Origin: Botrimarina hoheduenensis
GTDB lineage: Bacteria > Planctomycetota > Planctomycetia > Pirellulales > Lacipirellulaceae
Assembly: GCF_007859815.1 (NCBI RefSeq)
Contig: NZ_SJPH01000003.1
Location: 301,843-365,842 of the forward strand
Reading direction: 5' to 3'
Length of the DNA stretch: 64,000 nt
Shown piece by piece: positions 17,723-28,804 of the stretch. The notes beneath the pieces are model-generated. The model worked only from the letters and a program-made list of their open reading frames with translations, had not been told where the DNA came from and made no database searches. Every line of letters starts with the position of its first letter. Position 1 is the stretch's first letter. The position numbers were made by a program, and so were the translations under genes.

Positions 17723-18370
17723 ATGTCGGATTCGCACGACTCGAGCCGTCGCCACAAGCCCAAGCACGCCGCGCTCGAGCGGCTGGGTCTCTCGCTACCC
17801 GTCACCCAAGCAGACGTCAAGCAGGCTTACTTCGCCAAGGCGCGCGAGGTGCATCCCGACCACGGCGGCACCACCGAAAAGTTCGTCGAGGTGCAGCGCG
17901 CGTTTGAAGAGGCGATGGCCTACGCCTCGGAGCGCGGCAAGCGGCTGCCCTGGCTCGGTGCCCAGATGACTTCGTACCTGGATCAGCTACGGGCCGTTGA
18001 ATTGATCGAGGACTGGGGCGGACGGGTCGTGGTGAAGTCGCTCGATTGGCTAGCCGATACCGTCGGGGAAGACTTTGCGCTGCTCGCGGAACAGCTGGTT
18101 GAGATCGACCTTTCGGGAACGAACTTTGGCGACGCCGAGGCGCGGGCCCTCGGGGCCGAAGTCGAAACGTTGCCCTACGTCCATGCGCTCAATCTGAGCG
18201 GTTTGGGAATGAGCGACGAGGGCTATCGAGCGCTGCCGCGTATGGGCAGCCTCAAGACGGTCAACCTGCACGGCACGCGGACCACCGCTGCGCTGCACAA
18301 GCAGCTCGCCGCCCAAGCCGGTATGGAGCGCGTCGAGACCGACGGCTGGTTGAAGCGCCTGCTGGGATAA
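17723..18370 (+). CDS. J-domain protein with a leucine-rich-repeat-like C-terminus
   Basis: A 215-residue protein. Residues about 14-70 form a J domain: ALERLGLSLPVTQADVKQAY, then the essential HPD (EVHPDHGG, about residues 43-50) and FVEVQRAFEEAM. The J domain stimulates Hsp70 ATPase. Residues about 125-195 contain two to three LRR-like units (LVEIDLSGTNFGDAEARAL, HALNLSGLGMSDEGYRAL, LKTVNLHGT) with the L-x-x-L-x-L-S-G pattern of bacterial/RI-type repeats. There is no Gly/Phe or zinc-finger region, so it is not DnaJ but a type-C-like co-chaperone, presumably directing Hsp70 to a partner bound by the LRR part. The start has no strong Shine-Dalgarno. Confidence 0.82.
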   Translation: MSDSHDSSRRHKPKHAALERLGLSLPVTQADVKQAYFAKAREVHPDHGGTTEKFVEVQRAFEEAMAYASERGKRLPWLGAQMTSYLDQLRAVELIEDWGGRVVVKSLDWLADTVGEDFALLAEQLVEIDLSGTNFGDAEARALGAEVETLPYVHALNLSGLGMSDEGYRALPRMGSLKTVNLHGTRTTAALHKQLAAQAGMERVETDGWLKRLLG

Positions 18371-18407
18371 CACCAGCTTGGCCGCAGCCGGGTCTTCGAT
18401 CTGCGGC

Positions 18408-18704
18408 TCAGAAGCCGTAAACCACAATCGGCGGGTAGATAACCGGCGGCTGATAGTAATAGCCGGGATAATACGGAACGCCCCTGCGCGGGCCGTAGTA
18501 GTAACCCCCGCCATACACCGGCAGATTAAAGGTGGGCACAGTGATGGGGTGATTGGCCCGGTAATCGCCGCTGTAAGAGCGCGAATACCGACCGCGCGGC
18601 GTCCCGTAGTACGAGGGATTGGCGTTCTGGGCAAGGGTTTCGCCCGCCGTCAGCGCGACGGCGAGTCCCCCGGCCACCAACAAGATCCCGAACCGACCTT
18701 TCAT
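18408..18704 (-). CDS. Small exported Tyr/Gly/Pro-rich protein
   Basis: A 98-residue protein with a signal peptide (MKGRFGILLVAGGLAVALTAGETLAQ) and a low-complexity mature part with repeated GGYYYGP, VPYYPGYYYQPP and PPIVVYG. Such short Y/P/G-rich proteins are common in planctomycete genomes and are thought to be surface or envelope components; nothing specific is known. ATG at 18704 is chosen over a GTG at 18716. It converges with the J-domain gene; a 7-bp inverted repeat (GCCGCAG/CTGCGGC, 18381-18407) lies between the two stops and may act as terminator. Confidence 0.7.
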   Translation of the reverse strand: MKGRFGILLVAGGLAVALTAGETLAQNANPSYYGTPRGRYSRSYSGDYRANHPITVPTFNLPVYGGGYYYGPRRGVPYYPGYYYQPPVIYPPIVVYGF

Positions 18705-18962
18705 GGCAGCGCTCACAACCGTTTAGAGGAAGAAACTCGCCCCCGCTGCAACGCCCGACGAGAACCGCTGCTAGCCAATCTTCGTTATAGAGGGTTGGGG
18801 GGACCCTTCGTCAAGCAATTCGGGCTTGCGTTTTGTTGGTTCCCCGACGGGGGGGGAGGCGTGACAATCGTGGACCCCGTTCGCTAGGCTGGGGCCTCGC
18901 TGTTTGGCTCTCGTCGTTTTTTCTATTTTTCCTGTTCGCTCTTCTCGCTCGGAGTTCTACGC

Positions 18963-20435
18963 ATGGCGACCCTCACCAAGCCCGTCGCTCGCCCGGAGAT
19001 CCGCAACACGCAGTGTTACATCAACGGCGAATGGGTTGACGCCCTCAGCGGCAAGACCTTCGAGACACTCCACCCGGCCACCGAAGAGGTGATCGCACAC
19101 ATTGCCGAGGGAGATGCGGCGGATATCGACCGGGCGGTCACCGCCGCCCGCGAGGCGTTCGAGCGCGGCCCTTGGTCGTCCATGGACGCTCGCCAACGCG
19201 GCAAGCTGATGTACCGCCTCGCAGAACTGATGGAAGAAGAGGCCGAGTACTTGGCGGCCCTGGAAACGCTCGACAACGGCAAGCCGATCCGCGACTCGCG
19301 CGCCGCCGACATCCCACTGGTGGTTGAGTGCATCAAGTACTACGCCGGCTGGGCCGACAAGATTCACGGCGACACGATCCCCATCAGCGGCGACTACCTG
19401 TGCTACACGCGCCGCGAGCCGATCGGCGTAGTGGGTCAGATCATCCCGTGGAACTTCCCGGCGCTGATGGCGGCGTGGAAGTGGGGCCCGGCCCTGGCCG
19501 CGGGCTGCACGATCGTCATGAAGCCGGCCGAACAGACGCCGCTCACCTGCCTGCGGATGGCCCAGCTGGCCCACGAGGCGGGCTTCCCGCCGGGGGTGAT
19601 CAACGTGGTGCCGGGTTACGGACCGACGGCCGGCGCGGCGCTCGTCAAGCACCCGCAGGTCGATAAGATCGCGTTCACGGGCGAGGGCTCGACCGCCAAG
19701 ATCATTCAGGCGGACGCGCTCGACACGTTCAAGCGGGTCACGTTCGAGCTGGGTGGCAAGAGCCCCAACGTGGTGCTCGCCGACACCGACCTGCAAGCCG
19801 CTGTCGATGGAGCCCACTTCGGCTTGTTCTTCAACCAAGGGCAGTGCTGCACCGCGGGAAGCCGACTGTTTGTCGAGGACAAGATCCACGACGAGTTTGT
19901 CGATCGGCTCATCACGAAGAACTCTTCACGGCGTGTTGGGGACCCGTTCGATCCCCAGACCGAGCAAGGACCTCAGGTCGATCACGCCCAGCTCGAAAAA
20001 GTGCTGCGCTACATCGACTACGGCAAGCAAGACGGTGCCGAGTGCGTCTCGGGTGGCGAGCGGCACGGCGACCGCGGCTACTTCGTTAAGCCGACCATCT
20101 TCACCGGCGTCAAGGACGACATGCGGATCGCGCGCGACGAGATCTTTGGCCCCGTGATGAGCGTGCTGAAGTTCTCGGACCTGGACGAGGTGGCCGAGCG
20201 CGCCAACAACACGCCCTTTGGCCTCGCCGCGGCGGTCTGGACACGCGACATCAACAAGGCCCACCGCTTGGCGGCAAAGATCCGCTCCGGCACCGTGTGG
20301 ATCAACTGCTACGACGTGTTCGACATCGCCGCGCCGTTCGGCGGGTTCAAGCACAGCGGTATCGGTCGCGAAAAGGGTGCCGCGGGACTGGATAACTACC
20401 TGGAAACCAAGAGCGTTATCGTCAAGATGTCGTAA
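18963..20435 (+). CDS. NAD(P)+-dependent aldehyde dehydrogenase
   Basis: A 490-residue enzyme of the ALDH1/2-like class. Signatures: [20 protein letters not shown] (cofactor-binding), [38 protein letters not shown] (general base Glu near 261), and [14 protein letters not shown] with the catalytic cysteine at residue 296. The end [14 protein letters not shown] and [11 protein letters not shown] is typical. It oxidises an aldehyde to a carboxylate in the cytoplasm; substrate not deducible, though the sequence is of the betaine/acetaldehyde/retinal type. Monocistronic by layout: the next gene converges with a 22-bp gap. Start ATG fixed by the usual family beginning about 15 residues before the first strand. 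Confidence 0.95.
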   Translation: MATLTKPVARPEIRNTQCYINGEWVDALSGKTFETLHPATEEVIAHIAEGDAADIDRAVTAAREAFERGPWSSMDARQRGKLMYRLAELMEEEAEYLAALETLDNGKPIRDSRAADIPLVVECIKYYAGWADKIHGDTIPISGDYLCYTRREPIGVVGQIIPWNFPALMAAWKWGPALAAGCTIVMKPAEQTPLTCLRMAQLAHEAGFPPGVINVVPGYGPTAGAALVKHPQVDKIAFTGEGSTAKIIQADALDTFKRVTFELGGKSPNVVLADTDLQAAVDGAHFGLFFNQGQCCTAGSRLFVEDKIHDEFVDRLITKNSSRRVGDPFDPQTEQGPQVDHAQLEKVLRYIDYGKQDGAECVSGGERHGDRGYFVKPTIFTGVKDDMRIARDEIFGPVMSVLKFSDLDEVAERANNTPFGLAAAVWTRDINKAHRLAAKIRSGTVWINCYDVFDIAAPFGGFKHSGIGREKGAAGLDNYLETKSVIVKMS

Positions 20436-20457
20436 CCAACCGGCAGCAGCGGCGTTC

Positions 20458-21582
20458 TTAAGACGAGCGCCGCCGCTTGCCCGTTAGCAGCAAGCCGCAC
20501 GCCAACAGCCCCGCCGCGCTGGGCTCGGGAATCGCGCGCAGGATGGCCGTGTGCATCCGCGAAGACAGCTCTTCGACATTGCTGAACCGCGTGCGATCGG
20601 TTGAGAAAACGAACACGAGCCCTTCGTCTTGATCAATCCAGCTGTGAAAACCGCGGGCTCCCCCGGCTAGCGCATCGACCGCGGGACCGGCCTGCGTCAG
20701 CTGATCGAGCCACACCCCGATCCCGTACCGATTGTTGTCGGTCGGCGATTGGTCGATTCCCTGGGCGTCGGTCGTTTGCCGTGTAAGCATCTCCTCCACC
20801 GCGGCTTCGCTCAACACGCGGGCTCCGGTCGCCCGATCGACGCCGTTGTTCAGCAGCATGTCCATCAGCCGGGCGAAGTCGGTGGCGGTCGATTCGATCC
20901 CCCCCGCCACGCGAGGATTGGTGGGGCTCGCTAGGCGAAAGCGCGTGCTTTGCAGCTGCAACGGGTCGGCAATAAACTGATCGAAGAGGCTCGTGTACGA
21001 TGCGCCGGTGGCCACCTCAGCCGCGGCACCAGCGGCCTGCATCGACAGGCCGCCGTAGGCAAACGTTGACCCGGGCGGGCCGTTCTCGAGCGGCGTATCG
21101 GCGATCAACGCCGCCGACTGGCGGAGCGTGATATTCGGATTCGCCAGGATCGAAGAGCCCGCGTCCTGACCCAGTAGACCTGAGGTGTGAGTGAACGCCT
21201 GGCGGAGCGTGATCGCTCCGTAGCCCGGCTTGCGGTACTCCGGCAAATAGTCGGCCAGCCGACTTTCGAGCGAGAAGCCCGAGACGTTGTCCGTGAGGGC
21301 CATCATCAGCGCACCGCTCATCGTCTTGCTGCTGCTGTCGGTGCTGACCACCTCGCCCAGCGACATGTCGCCAAACGCGCGGTGGTAGATGGGCTGGCCG
21401 TGCTGTAGCACGAGCAGCTCGAAACCTGTCACGGGGGTATCTACCCCCACCCCCACGAGGGCCCCTCGCGCTAGCTGAGTGAGTCGCGTCAGGTCGTACT
21501 GCGCGGTGGCCGGCGTGACGAACGCTATCGCCGCGAAGGCTAACAAAAGGACCGAGTAAACTGCGCCGCGGATTGCCTGCAT
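20458..21582 (-). CDS. Exported serine hydrolase (beta-lactamase/D-Ala-D-Ala carboxypeptidase fold) with PEP-CTERM-like tail
   Basis: A 374-residue protein with a signal peptide (MQAIRGAVYSVLLLAFAAIA...TAQ), a class C beta-lactamase-like domain and a C-terminal sorting signal. The nucleophile motif is SSSK (S-x-x-K) in STDSSSKTMSGALMM, HTSGL follows as in this family, and FAYGGLSMQ occupies the Y-x-N position; the third motif is less clear (GARGFHSW). Such enzymes hydrolyse peptides, esters or lactams outside the cytoplasm. The last residues, IPEPSAAGLLACGLLLTGKRR, have the PEP box, hydrophobic stretch and basic end of PEP-CTERM proteins. The ATG at 21582 directly precedes the signal peptide; an extension to 21669 is unlikely. 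Confidence 0.88.
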   Translation of the reverse strand: MQAIRGAVYSVLLLAFAAIAFVTPATAQYDLTRLTQLARGALVGVGVDTPVTGFELLVLQHGQPIYHRAFGDMSLGEVVSTDSSSKTMSGALMMALTDNVSGFSLESRLADYLPEYRKPGYGAITLRQAFTHTSGLLGQDAGSSILANPNITLRQSAALIADTPLENGPPGSTFAYGGLSMQAAGAAAEVATGASYTSLFDQFIADPLQLQSTRFRLASPTNPRVAGGIESTATDFARLMDMLLNNGVDRATGARVLSEAAVEEMLTRQTTDAQGIDQSPTDNNRYGIGVWLDQLTQAGPAVDALAGGARGFHSWIDQDEGLVFVFSTDRTRFSNVEELSSRMHTAILRAIPEPSAAGLLACGLLLTGKRRRSS

Positions 21583-21741
21583 GAGATCGACTCGGGGCTC
21601 GGGGAAAGAAGGAACTGACGCCTCCCTGCACCGAGCACTTAACCCTGACCGCACAGCAGGGTTCCGCAAAAAATCTCGAGCGAGCGGACCAATTCGGCCG
21701 CGTGCGGATCATCCCCCCATGACCAAGACGCGGGGACCCCC

Positions 21742-22665
21742 TCAGAAGGCGTCGGCGGTCCGGTAGGCTTCGATCACCGCCAGATCACCTTCTTTGCCAC
21801 CGCGGCTGGCACCATGCTCCATGCCAACCACCCCGTCAAAGCCCCGCGTGTGCAGGTGCTTGAAGACGTTGCGGTAGTTGATCTCGCCCGTCCCAGGCTC
21901 GTTACGACCCGGGTTATCACCGACCTGGAAATAGGCGATCTCGTCCCACGCCAGATCGATGTTGGGGATCAGATTGCCTTCTTGAATCTGCTGGTGGTAG
22001 ACATCAAACAGGATTTTGCACGCCGGGCTGTCAACGCCACGACAGATCTCGTATGCCTGCGGGATCTTGCGCAGGAACAAGCCCGCGTGGTTCTTCCACC
22101 AGTTGAGCGGCTCAAGCACCATCACCAGATCGTGCGGCTCGAGCACCTCGGCACAACGCCGCAACAGATCGATACAGCGAGCCGTCTGGTAGCCCTCTTC
22201 AACGTCGATTGAAAAAGCGCCGGGGACGACCGTCATCCACTTGGCGTTCACGCGCTTCGCGACCTCGACGGACGCGCGGACCTCGGCGACCGCCTCTTCT
22301 CGCAGCTTCTTATCGCTACCGGTGAAGCTCCGCTTATCGAACGAGCCAACACCGTACGCTACAAACACGCCCATGCGGATTCCCAGCCGCTCCATCGCCG
22401 CGGCGATTCGGGTTTGCTCTTCAACGGGCCGCTTGTGCATCGTGTTGTCTTCCCAGTCGCGGAAGCCCTGGGCGGCAGCAAACTCGAGCTGAGCCACCAG
22501 ATCGTTACCGGCCGCATTCCGGAATAGGCCAAAGTGCGGCGCATAGCGCAGCCGAAACGGTTTTGTCCCAGCGTCTTGAGTCGTGGACTGTGCGCTCGCT
22601 GGGCTGGTTGTGACAGCGGTCGCAGCGGCGGTCGCGGCGGCGGCAAGGAAGTTGCGGCGTTGCAT
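21742..22665 (-). CDS. Hydroxypyruvate isomerase-like TIM-barrel protein, exported
   Basis: A 307-residue protein starting MQRRNFLAAAATAAATA, a Tat-type signal (RRNFL) ending at SAQ. The rest is an AP2/xylose-isomerase-like barrel of the hydroxypyruvate isomerase (Hyi/OtnI) group: DWEDNTMHKRPVEEQ, VLEPLNWWKNHAG with the metal-ligand Glu, LFDVYHQQIQEGN with Asp and His ligands, and QVGDNPGRNEPGTGEINY, nearly diagnostic of the group, with GMEHGAS carrying the last Glu. Hyi converts hydroxypyruvate and tartronate semialdehyde; Tat export argues for a different sugar-like substrate. The start at 22665 puts the Tat motif at residue 3-7; an extension to 22809 is discarded. Confidence 0.9.
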   Translation of the reverse strand: MQRRNFLAAAATAAATAVTTSPASAQSTTQDAGTKPFRLRYAPHFGLFRNAAGNDLVAQLEFAAAQGFRDWEDNTMHKRPVEEQTRIAAAMERLGIRMGVFVAYGVGSFDKRSFTGSDKKLREEAVAEVRASVEVAKRVNAKWMTVVPGAFSIDVEEGYQTARCIDLLRRCAEVLEPHDLVMVLEPLNWWKNHAGLFLRKIPQAYEICRGVDSPACKILFDVYHQQIQEGNLIPNIDLAWDEIAYFQVGDNPGRNEPGTGEINYRNVFKHLHTRGFDGVVGMEHGASRGGKEGDLAVIEAYRTADAF

Positions 22666-22876
22666 CGGGAGAAGACTCGCAGACGAGGAACGGGGGGAAA
22701 CCGGTCCCTCACTATAACCGCGGCGGAGAACGCTGTCGGCCAGCGCAGGTTCCCTTCCGGCGGCCGGTAGTAAGGCCCCCCGGTCAAAATGGCTCCTTGA
22801 GCCGGGCAACCGGCAGGGGCAGCCAGCCCCGAAGATCGGTGCTCAAACGCCCAGGAGAGCGTTGAGAAAAGAACGC

Positions 22877-23836
22877 CTACAGCTGCGCAAGCAGCGGCAA
22901 CCGCGAACGGTCCGAAACCACCACCCCGCCCGGCTTCTCGACGGTCACCGCGAAGAGCGTTGCCCGGCTGACCGATAGCTTCACTCGGATCGGCACCACG
23001 ACATGTTGCACCGATTCGCCCGGATTACCCGGAATGTCGAAGACGCCGCCATCCACCGGATGATCTGCGCTGCGTTCAGCATCGAAAACCCAGAGCTGAT
23101 ACTGCTGCACCTCCGGATCGTTGGGCATTAGGCCATTGAACACCATAAAGCCACGCTGCTCGGCGTCGCTCCAGACCACCTCGCCCCAATTGAATTGGGT
23201 GCGGTCAAAACCTTCGGCGGCGTCCCGGGGGCCGATCAGGGCCGGGTCCTCGGTCGGCTTCCAAGCGATGGTGCGCGAGTCGGGAATGGCGCGCAGGGCT
23301 TCCATTTGTCGGGCCGGCGCTTGTGCAAGCGGCGCGCTGAGGGTGTCGGGGCGCTTGTAGCCGCCCCCCAACCAGAAGCCCACAATCAGGCTCGCCGCCG
23401 CCGCGAACGCCCACGTCAGATCGCGCAGCCTTCGATGACGAGCAGCACTTGGTAGCGCTGCCAACGAAGCCCGGTCAGCCAGCCCGCTTTGCGCTGGCGT
23501 GGGGGCAGGCAACGAGCGGGCTTGCTCGGCAGCCTGGACAAAGTTGAAGTCTGCCGCATCGGACCGCAACTGTTGACGCAGCGACGCCGGCGGGTCCGCA
23601 ACAGAGGGTGTCAGGCCGACCGCGACCGCGGCCGCGACCAGCTCGGCCCCGGTGGCGGTATCGAGAGCGTCGCCCATCAGCAGCGCGAGTTCGGCTTCGT
23701 CAGCAGCGTCGAGCCCGAAGACAGCTCGATCGCACAGCAGCTCTTCAAGCCGCGCTGCGCGATCGCCGGTGAGCGGGGGGCGGGACAAATCGGTCGGCCG
23801 AGGAAGATCGGGCGTGGGTTCAGAAGGCATGGTCAT
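22877..23836 (-). CDS. RskA-like anti-sigma factor
   Basis: A 319-residue single-pass membrane protein. The N-terminal cytoplasmic part (about 20-90) has the anti-sigma look (LLCDRAVFGLDAADEAELALLMG), without a zinc-binding HxxxCxxC. The membrane segment is about 139-157 (WAFAAAASLIVGFWLGG). The C-terminal region, about 195-319, is RskA-like: FNWGEVVWSDAEQRGFMVFNGL, QYQLWVFDAE, DGGVFDIPGNPG and FAVTVEKPGGV, all recognisable. It should bind and hold the ECF sigma factor encoded just upstream. Its ATG overlaps the sigma stop (ATGA, 23833-23836), consistent with translational coupling and a fixed ratio. Confidence 0.9.
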   Translation of the reverse strand: MTMPSEPTPDLPRPTDLSRPPLTGDRAARLEELLCDRAVFGLDAADEAELALLMGDALDTATGAELVAAAVAVGLTPSVADPPASLRQQLRSDAADFNFVQAAEQARSLPAPTPAQSGLADRASLAALPSAARHRRLRDLTWAFAAAASLIVGFWLGGGYKRPDTLSAPLAQAPARQMEALRAIPDSRTIAWKPTEDPALIGPRDAAEGFDRTQFNWGEVVWSDAEQRGFMVFNGLMPNDPEVQQYQLWVFDAERSADHPVDGGVFDIPGNPGESVQHVVVPIRVKLSVSRATLFAVTVEKPGGVVVSDRSRLPLLAQL

Positions 23837-24465
23837 CGGCTCGCCTCCTGCGGGAACGGGGGGGATGAGGGAACCACGGGCGACGATTCGTTCAACAGGA
23901 CCGACCGCAGTTGCTGCATGCCTCGCCGGGCGTGCGACTTCACGGTCCCCAACGGCATGCCGGTGCGATCGGCGATCTCGCTCTGGCTGAGCCCCTCGCC
24001 CAGGGCCAACTGGAGCACCTCGCGTTGTTCGGGTTTGAGCTGCGCAAGCGCCGTGCGGGCGCGACTCGCTTCTTCCCTGACTTCAACCGGCCCCAAGTCG
24101 ATTCCGTCAACTCGCAAAGCGGTTTCCCCGCCCGCGAGTTCGTCGAGCGAAGGATCTGCCTGGCCGCGAAGGGCGTCGGGCCGATCAAGCGTACGACGCA
24201 CCCGGCGACGCACCAGATCGAGCAATCGCCGCCGGCTGATCATCGCAACGAAGGTTGTTTCCGAAGCGATCCGCGCATCAAACCGAGCCGCGTTGCGCCA
24301 CAGCGAGACAAAGGCCTCTTGCACCGCGTCCTCGGCGTCGGCATTTTCCGCGAAGTACTTTCTCGCTAGTGACCACACCAACCCGCTGTACCGATCCAGA
24401 CAGGCCTCGATCGCGGACGTATCGCCAGCGGCGACACGGGGCAACAGCGGCTCGGCGGGCAACAC
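23833..24465 (-). CDS. ECF RNA polymerase sigma factor
   Basis: About 210 residues. Region 2: RYSGLVWSLARKYFAENADAEDAVQEAFVSLWRN, with the DAEDAVQE typical of region 2.2, then the -10 recognition segment FVAMISRRRLLDLVRRR. Region 4: LKPEQREVLQLALGEGLSQSEIADRTGMPLGTVKSHARRGMQQLR, the HTH for -35 recognition. It directs RNA polymerase to stress promoters and is held by the coupled anti-sigma. The in-frame ATG at 24648 would place a strong hairpin inside the gene, so I place the start after it, at GTG 24465 (TTG 24474 also possible). The likely target includes the fasciclin gene next to it. Confidence 0.9.
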   Translation of the reverse strand: MLPAEPLLPRVAAGDTSAIEACLDRYSGLVWSLARKYFAENADAEDAVQEAFVSLWRNAARFDARIASETTFVAMISRRRLLDLVRRRVRRTLDRPDALRGQADPSLDELAGGETALRVDGIDLGPVEVREEASRARTALAQLKPEQREVLQLALGEGLSQSEIADRTGMPLGTVKSHARRGMQQLRSVLLNESSPVVPSSPPFPQEASR

Positions 24466-24547
24466 GGCAGTCAACGGAACAGACTCGCAAGGCTGTGGCT
24501 TGGTACCCGACGCGAGGCACCGGGACCGGTATCTAGCAAGCCGCAAA

Positions 24548-24577
24548 CCGGGAGCGACGCAGCGGCGTCGCTCCCGG
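24548..24577 (-). terminator. Hairpin after the fasciclin gene, before the sigma gene
   Basis: A perfect 13-bp stem (24548-24560 with 24565-24577) and a 4-base loop. On the minus strand it is followed by CGGTTTGCGG, only a short T run, so it may terminate part of the fasciclin transcripts and leave read-through into the sigma/anti-sigma pair, or stabilise the fasciclin mRNA. Confidence 0.6.
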
Positions 24578-24652
24578 CTGGTGGGCTGACAAAGACGATA
24601 ACCGATCGGGACCAAAGTCGCAGTCGGGGGGTCTGAGGAACAGGGCAAGGGC

Positions 24653-25246
24653 TCACTCGGCCGGCATCAGAACGGTGTCGATCACATGGATCACGCCGTT
24701 GCTGGTGCCGATATCGGTCTTCAGAACCCGCGCGCCATCGACAAACACCTTGCCGTTGGCCACCCCGATAGCCACTTCGCCGCCCTGCAGGGTCTTCGCC
24801 GTGCGGAGGTTCACCACCTGATCGGCGGTGACCCGGCCGGGGACCACGTGGTAGGTCAGGATGGCGGTCAGCTTGGCCTTGTTCTCGGGCAGCAGCAGCG
24901 ACTGCAGCGTCTCGGCGGGAATCTTGCCAAAGGCCTCGTCGGTCGGCGCGAAGACGGTCAGCGGGCCGTCTCCTTTGAGGGCGTCAACCAGACCGGCCGC
25001 CTTCACCGCCGCGACAAGCGTGTTGAAGCTGCCCGCGGCGACTGCGGTATCAACAATGTCGGCCGTCGGAGCGGCCGAAACCATCGAAGCCTGCGCACCG
25101 TGATGATGCTGATCGGCATGGTGACCGTGATTCACGGCTTGGTGATGCTTGCCCTGCGAGGCGGGGCAGCTGCTGGCGCATTCGCCAGCAAGAGTCGGGG
25201 CAGCAAGCGACAAGGCGGCGGCAAGCGCGACAAAAGAACGGAGCAT
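24653..25246 (-). CDS. Exported His-rich fasciclin (FAS1) domain protein
   Basis: A 197-residue protein with a signal peptide ([21 protein letters not shown]), a Cys/His-rich linker (CASSC, then eight or more His in residues 30-50, a candidate metal-binding stretch) and one FAS1 domain (about 62-195): [66 protein letters not shown]1 proteins mediate adhesion or stress tolerance. The ATG at 25246 follows AGGAAGAG with good spacing; an extension to 25384 is discarded. Same strand, directly before an ECF sigma/RskA pair, which recalls the mycobacterial SigK/RskA system that controls the FAS1 proteins MPT70/MPT83. Confidence 0.92.
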   Translation of the reverse strand: MLRSFVALAAALSLAAPTLAGECASSCPASQGKHHQAVNHGHHADQHHHGAQASMVSAAPTADIVDTAVAAGSFNTLVAAVKAAGLVDALKGDGPLTVFAPTDEAFGKIPAETLQSLLLPENKAKLTAILTYHVVPGRVTADQVVNLRTAKTLQGGEVAIGVANGKVFVDGARVLKTDIGTSNGVIHVIDTVLMPAE

Positions 25247-25392
25247 GGTTTTCTCTTCCTGTTGGTGTAGCAAAAACGAATGAAGGGCGATTTGCCCCGG
25301 TGACGGGTTAGCCGTCCCGGTGGGTCTCACCAATGAGTTCGCCGCCGAACCGCAAGCGGATGCGGCCGGCCCCGATTTTTTCACGGAGCGTG

Positions 25393-26304
25393 CTAGCGAG
25401 TGGCCCTGCCAGCCGTGCGATGCCGCGCGACATCACGCAGATGCTGCTTGAAGCTCGCGAGCAAGCGACTCTCGAAGCGGTAGGGATTCCAAGCCATCGC
25501 GATCGTTCGGCGGGGCTTGGTGCCGTCGAACGATCGATAGACCCGCGATTCGGCCGGGTCGCAGCGGCGGGCCATCTCCGGGATCAGCGATACGCCATGC
25601 CCCAACGACACCAACTCTTGCACCGTGGCAAGCTGGCTCGCCGATTCCACGGCCACCGGCTGGAAGGAGCGTTGTCGGCAGTAGCTCACAACGCTCGTTG
25701 TTAAGCAGTGCGCTTCGCTAAGCAGCACAAACGGATACGGCTCGACGTCGTCAAGCATGACCCGCTTACGCTCCGCGAGCGGATGCCCAACTGGCATCGC
25801 GAGCAGCAGCTCTTCTTTGAAGAGTTCCTCCGTATCGACGTGCTTTGCTTCGAGTGGCAAAGCCAAAATCGCCAGATCGATCTCGCCGTGCTGACAGCGG
25901 GTGAGCAGCTGCTGGGTCGTCTCTTCGTGGAGGAGAACCTCTGCCGACGGAAACTCGGCGCTAAAACGGCGCAAAAAGCTCGGTAAAAAATACGGCGCGA
26001 TGGTCGGGATGGCACCGATCCGCAATCGGCCCAGCCGTCCGTCATCCGCAATCTGGGCCTTGGTATCATCCAAGATGCCGAGCACTTCCTCCGCGCGGCG
26101 TTGGACAAGCTGTCCGGCGTCGGTCAGTTCGACGGCGCGCGTCTTTCGGTCGAACAGCGGCTGGCCGAACTCTTCCTCTAGTCGCTGGATCGAGCGGCTC
26201 AGTGCCGACTGCGACATCGAAAGCTCCTCGGCCGCCCGGGTGATGTTGCCCCGTCGGGCTACCATCAGAAACTGACGGAGCTGTTCGCTATCCACGGCCT
26301 TCAT
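25393..26304 (-). CDS. oxyR: OxyR-type LysR family peroxide sensor/regulator
   Basis: A 303-residue LysR-type regulator. HTH at residues 18-45 ([20 protein letters not shown]). The effector domain has [15 protein letters not shown]: Cys200 and Cys209 with eight residues between, the same spacing as Cys199/Cys208 of E. coli OxyR, and [14 protein letters not shown] at the domain start. Peroxide would form the disulfide and switch DNA binding to activate oxidative-stress genes. Divergent from katG, with a 156-bp shared region, the classical target arrangement. The Shine-Dalgarno GGGG is very close to ATG 26304, so translation may be weak or the mRNA leaderless-like. High confidence from both the cysteines and the context. 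Confidence 0.93.
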   Translation of the reverse strand: MKAVDSEQLRQFLMVARRGNITRAAEELSMSQSALSRSIQRLEEEFGQPLFDRKTRAVELTDAGQLVQRRAEEVLGILDDTKAQIADDGRLGRLRIGAIPTIAPYFLPSFLRRFSAEFPSAEVLLHEETTQQLLTRCQHGEIDLAILALPLEAKHVDTEELFKEELLLAMPVGHPLAERKRVMLDDVEPYPFVLLSEAHCLTTSVVSYCRQRSFQPVAVESASQLATVQELVSLGHGVSLIPEMARRCDPAESRVYRSFDGTKPRRTIAMAWNPYRFESRLLASFKQHLRDVARHRTAGRATR

Positions 26305-28788
<2,484 letters not shown>

Positions 28789-28804
28789 GCGCTGCGGGGA
28801 AGGC

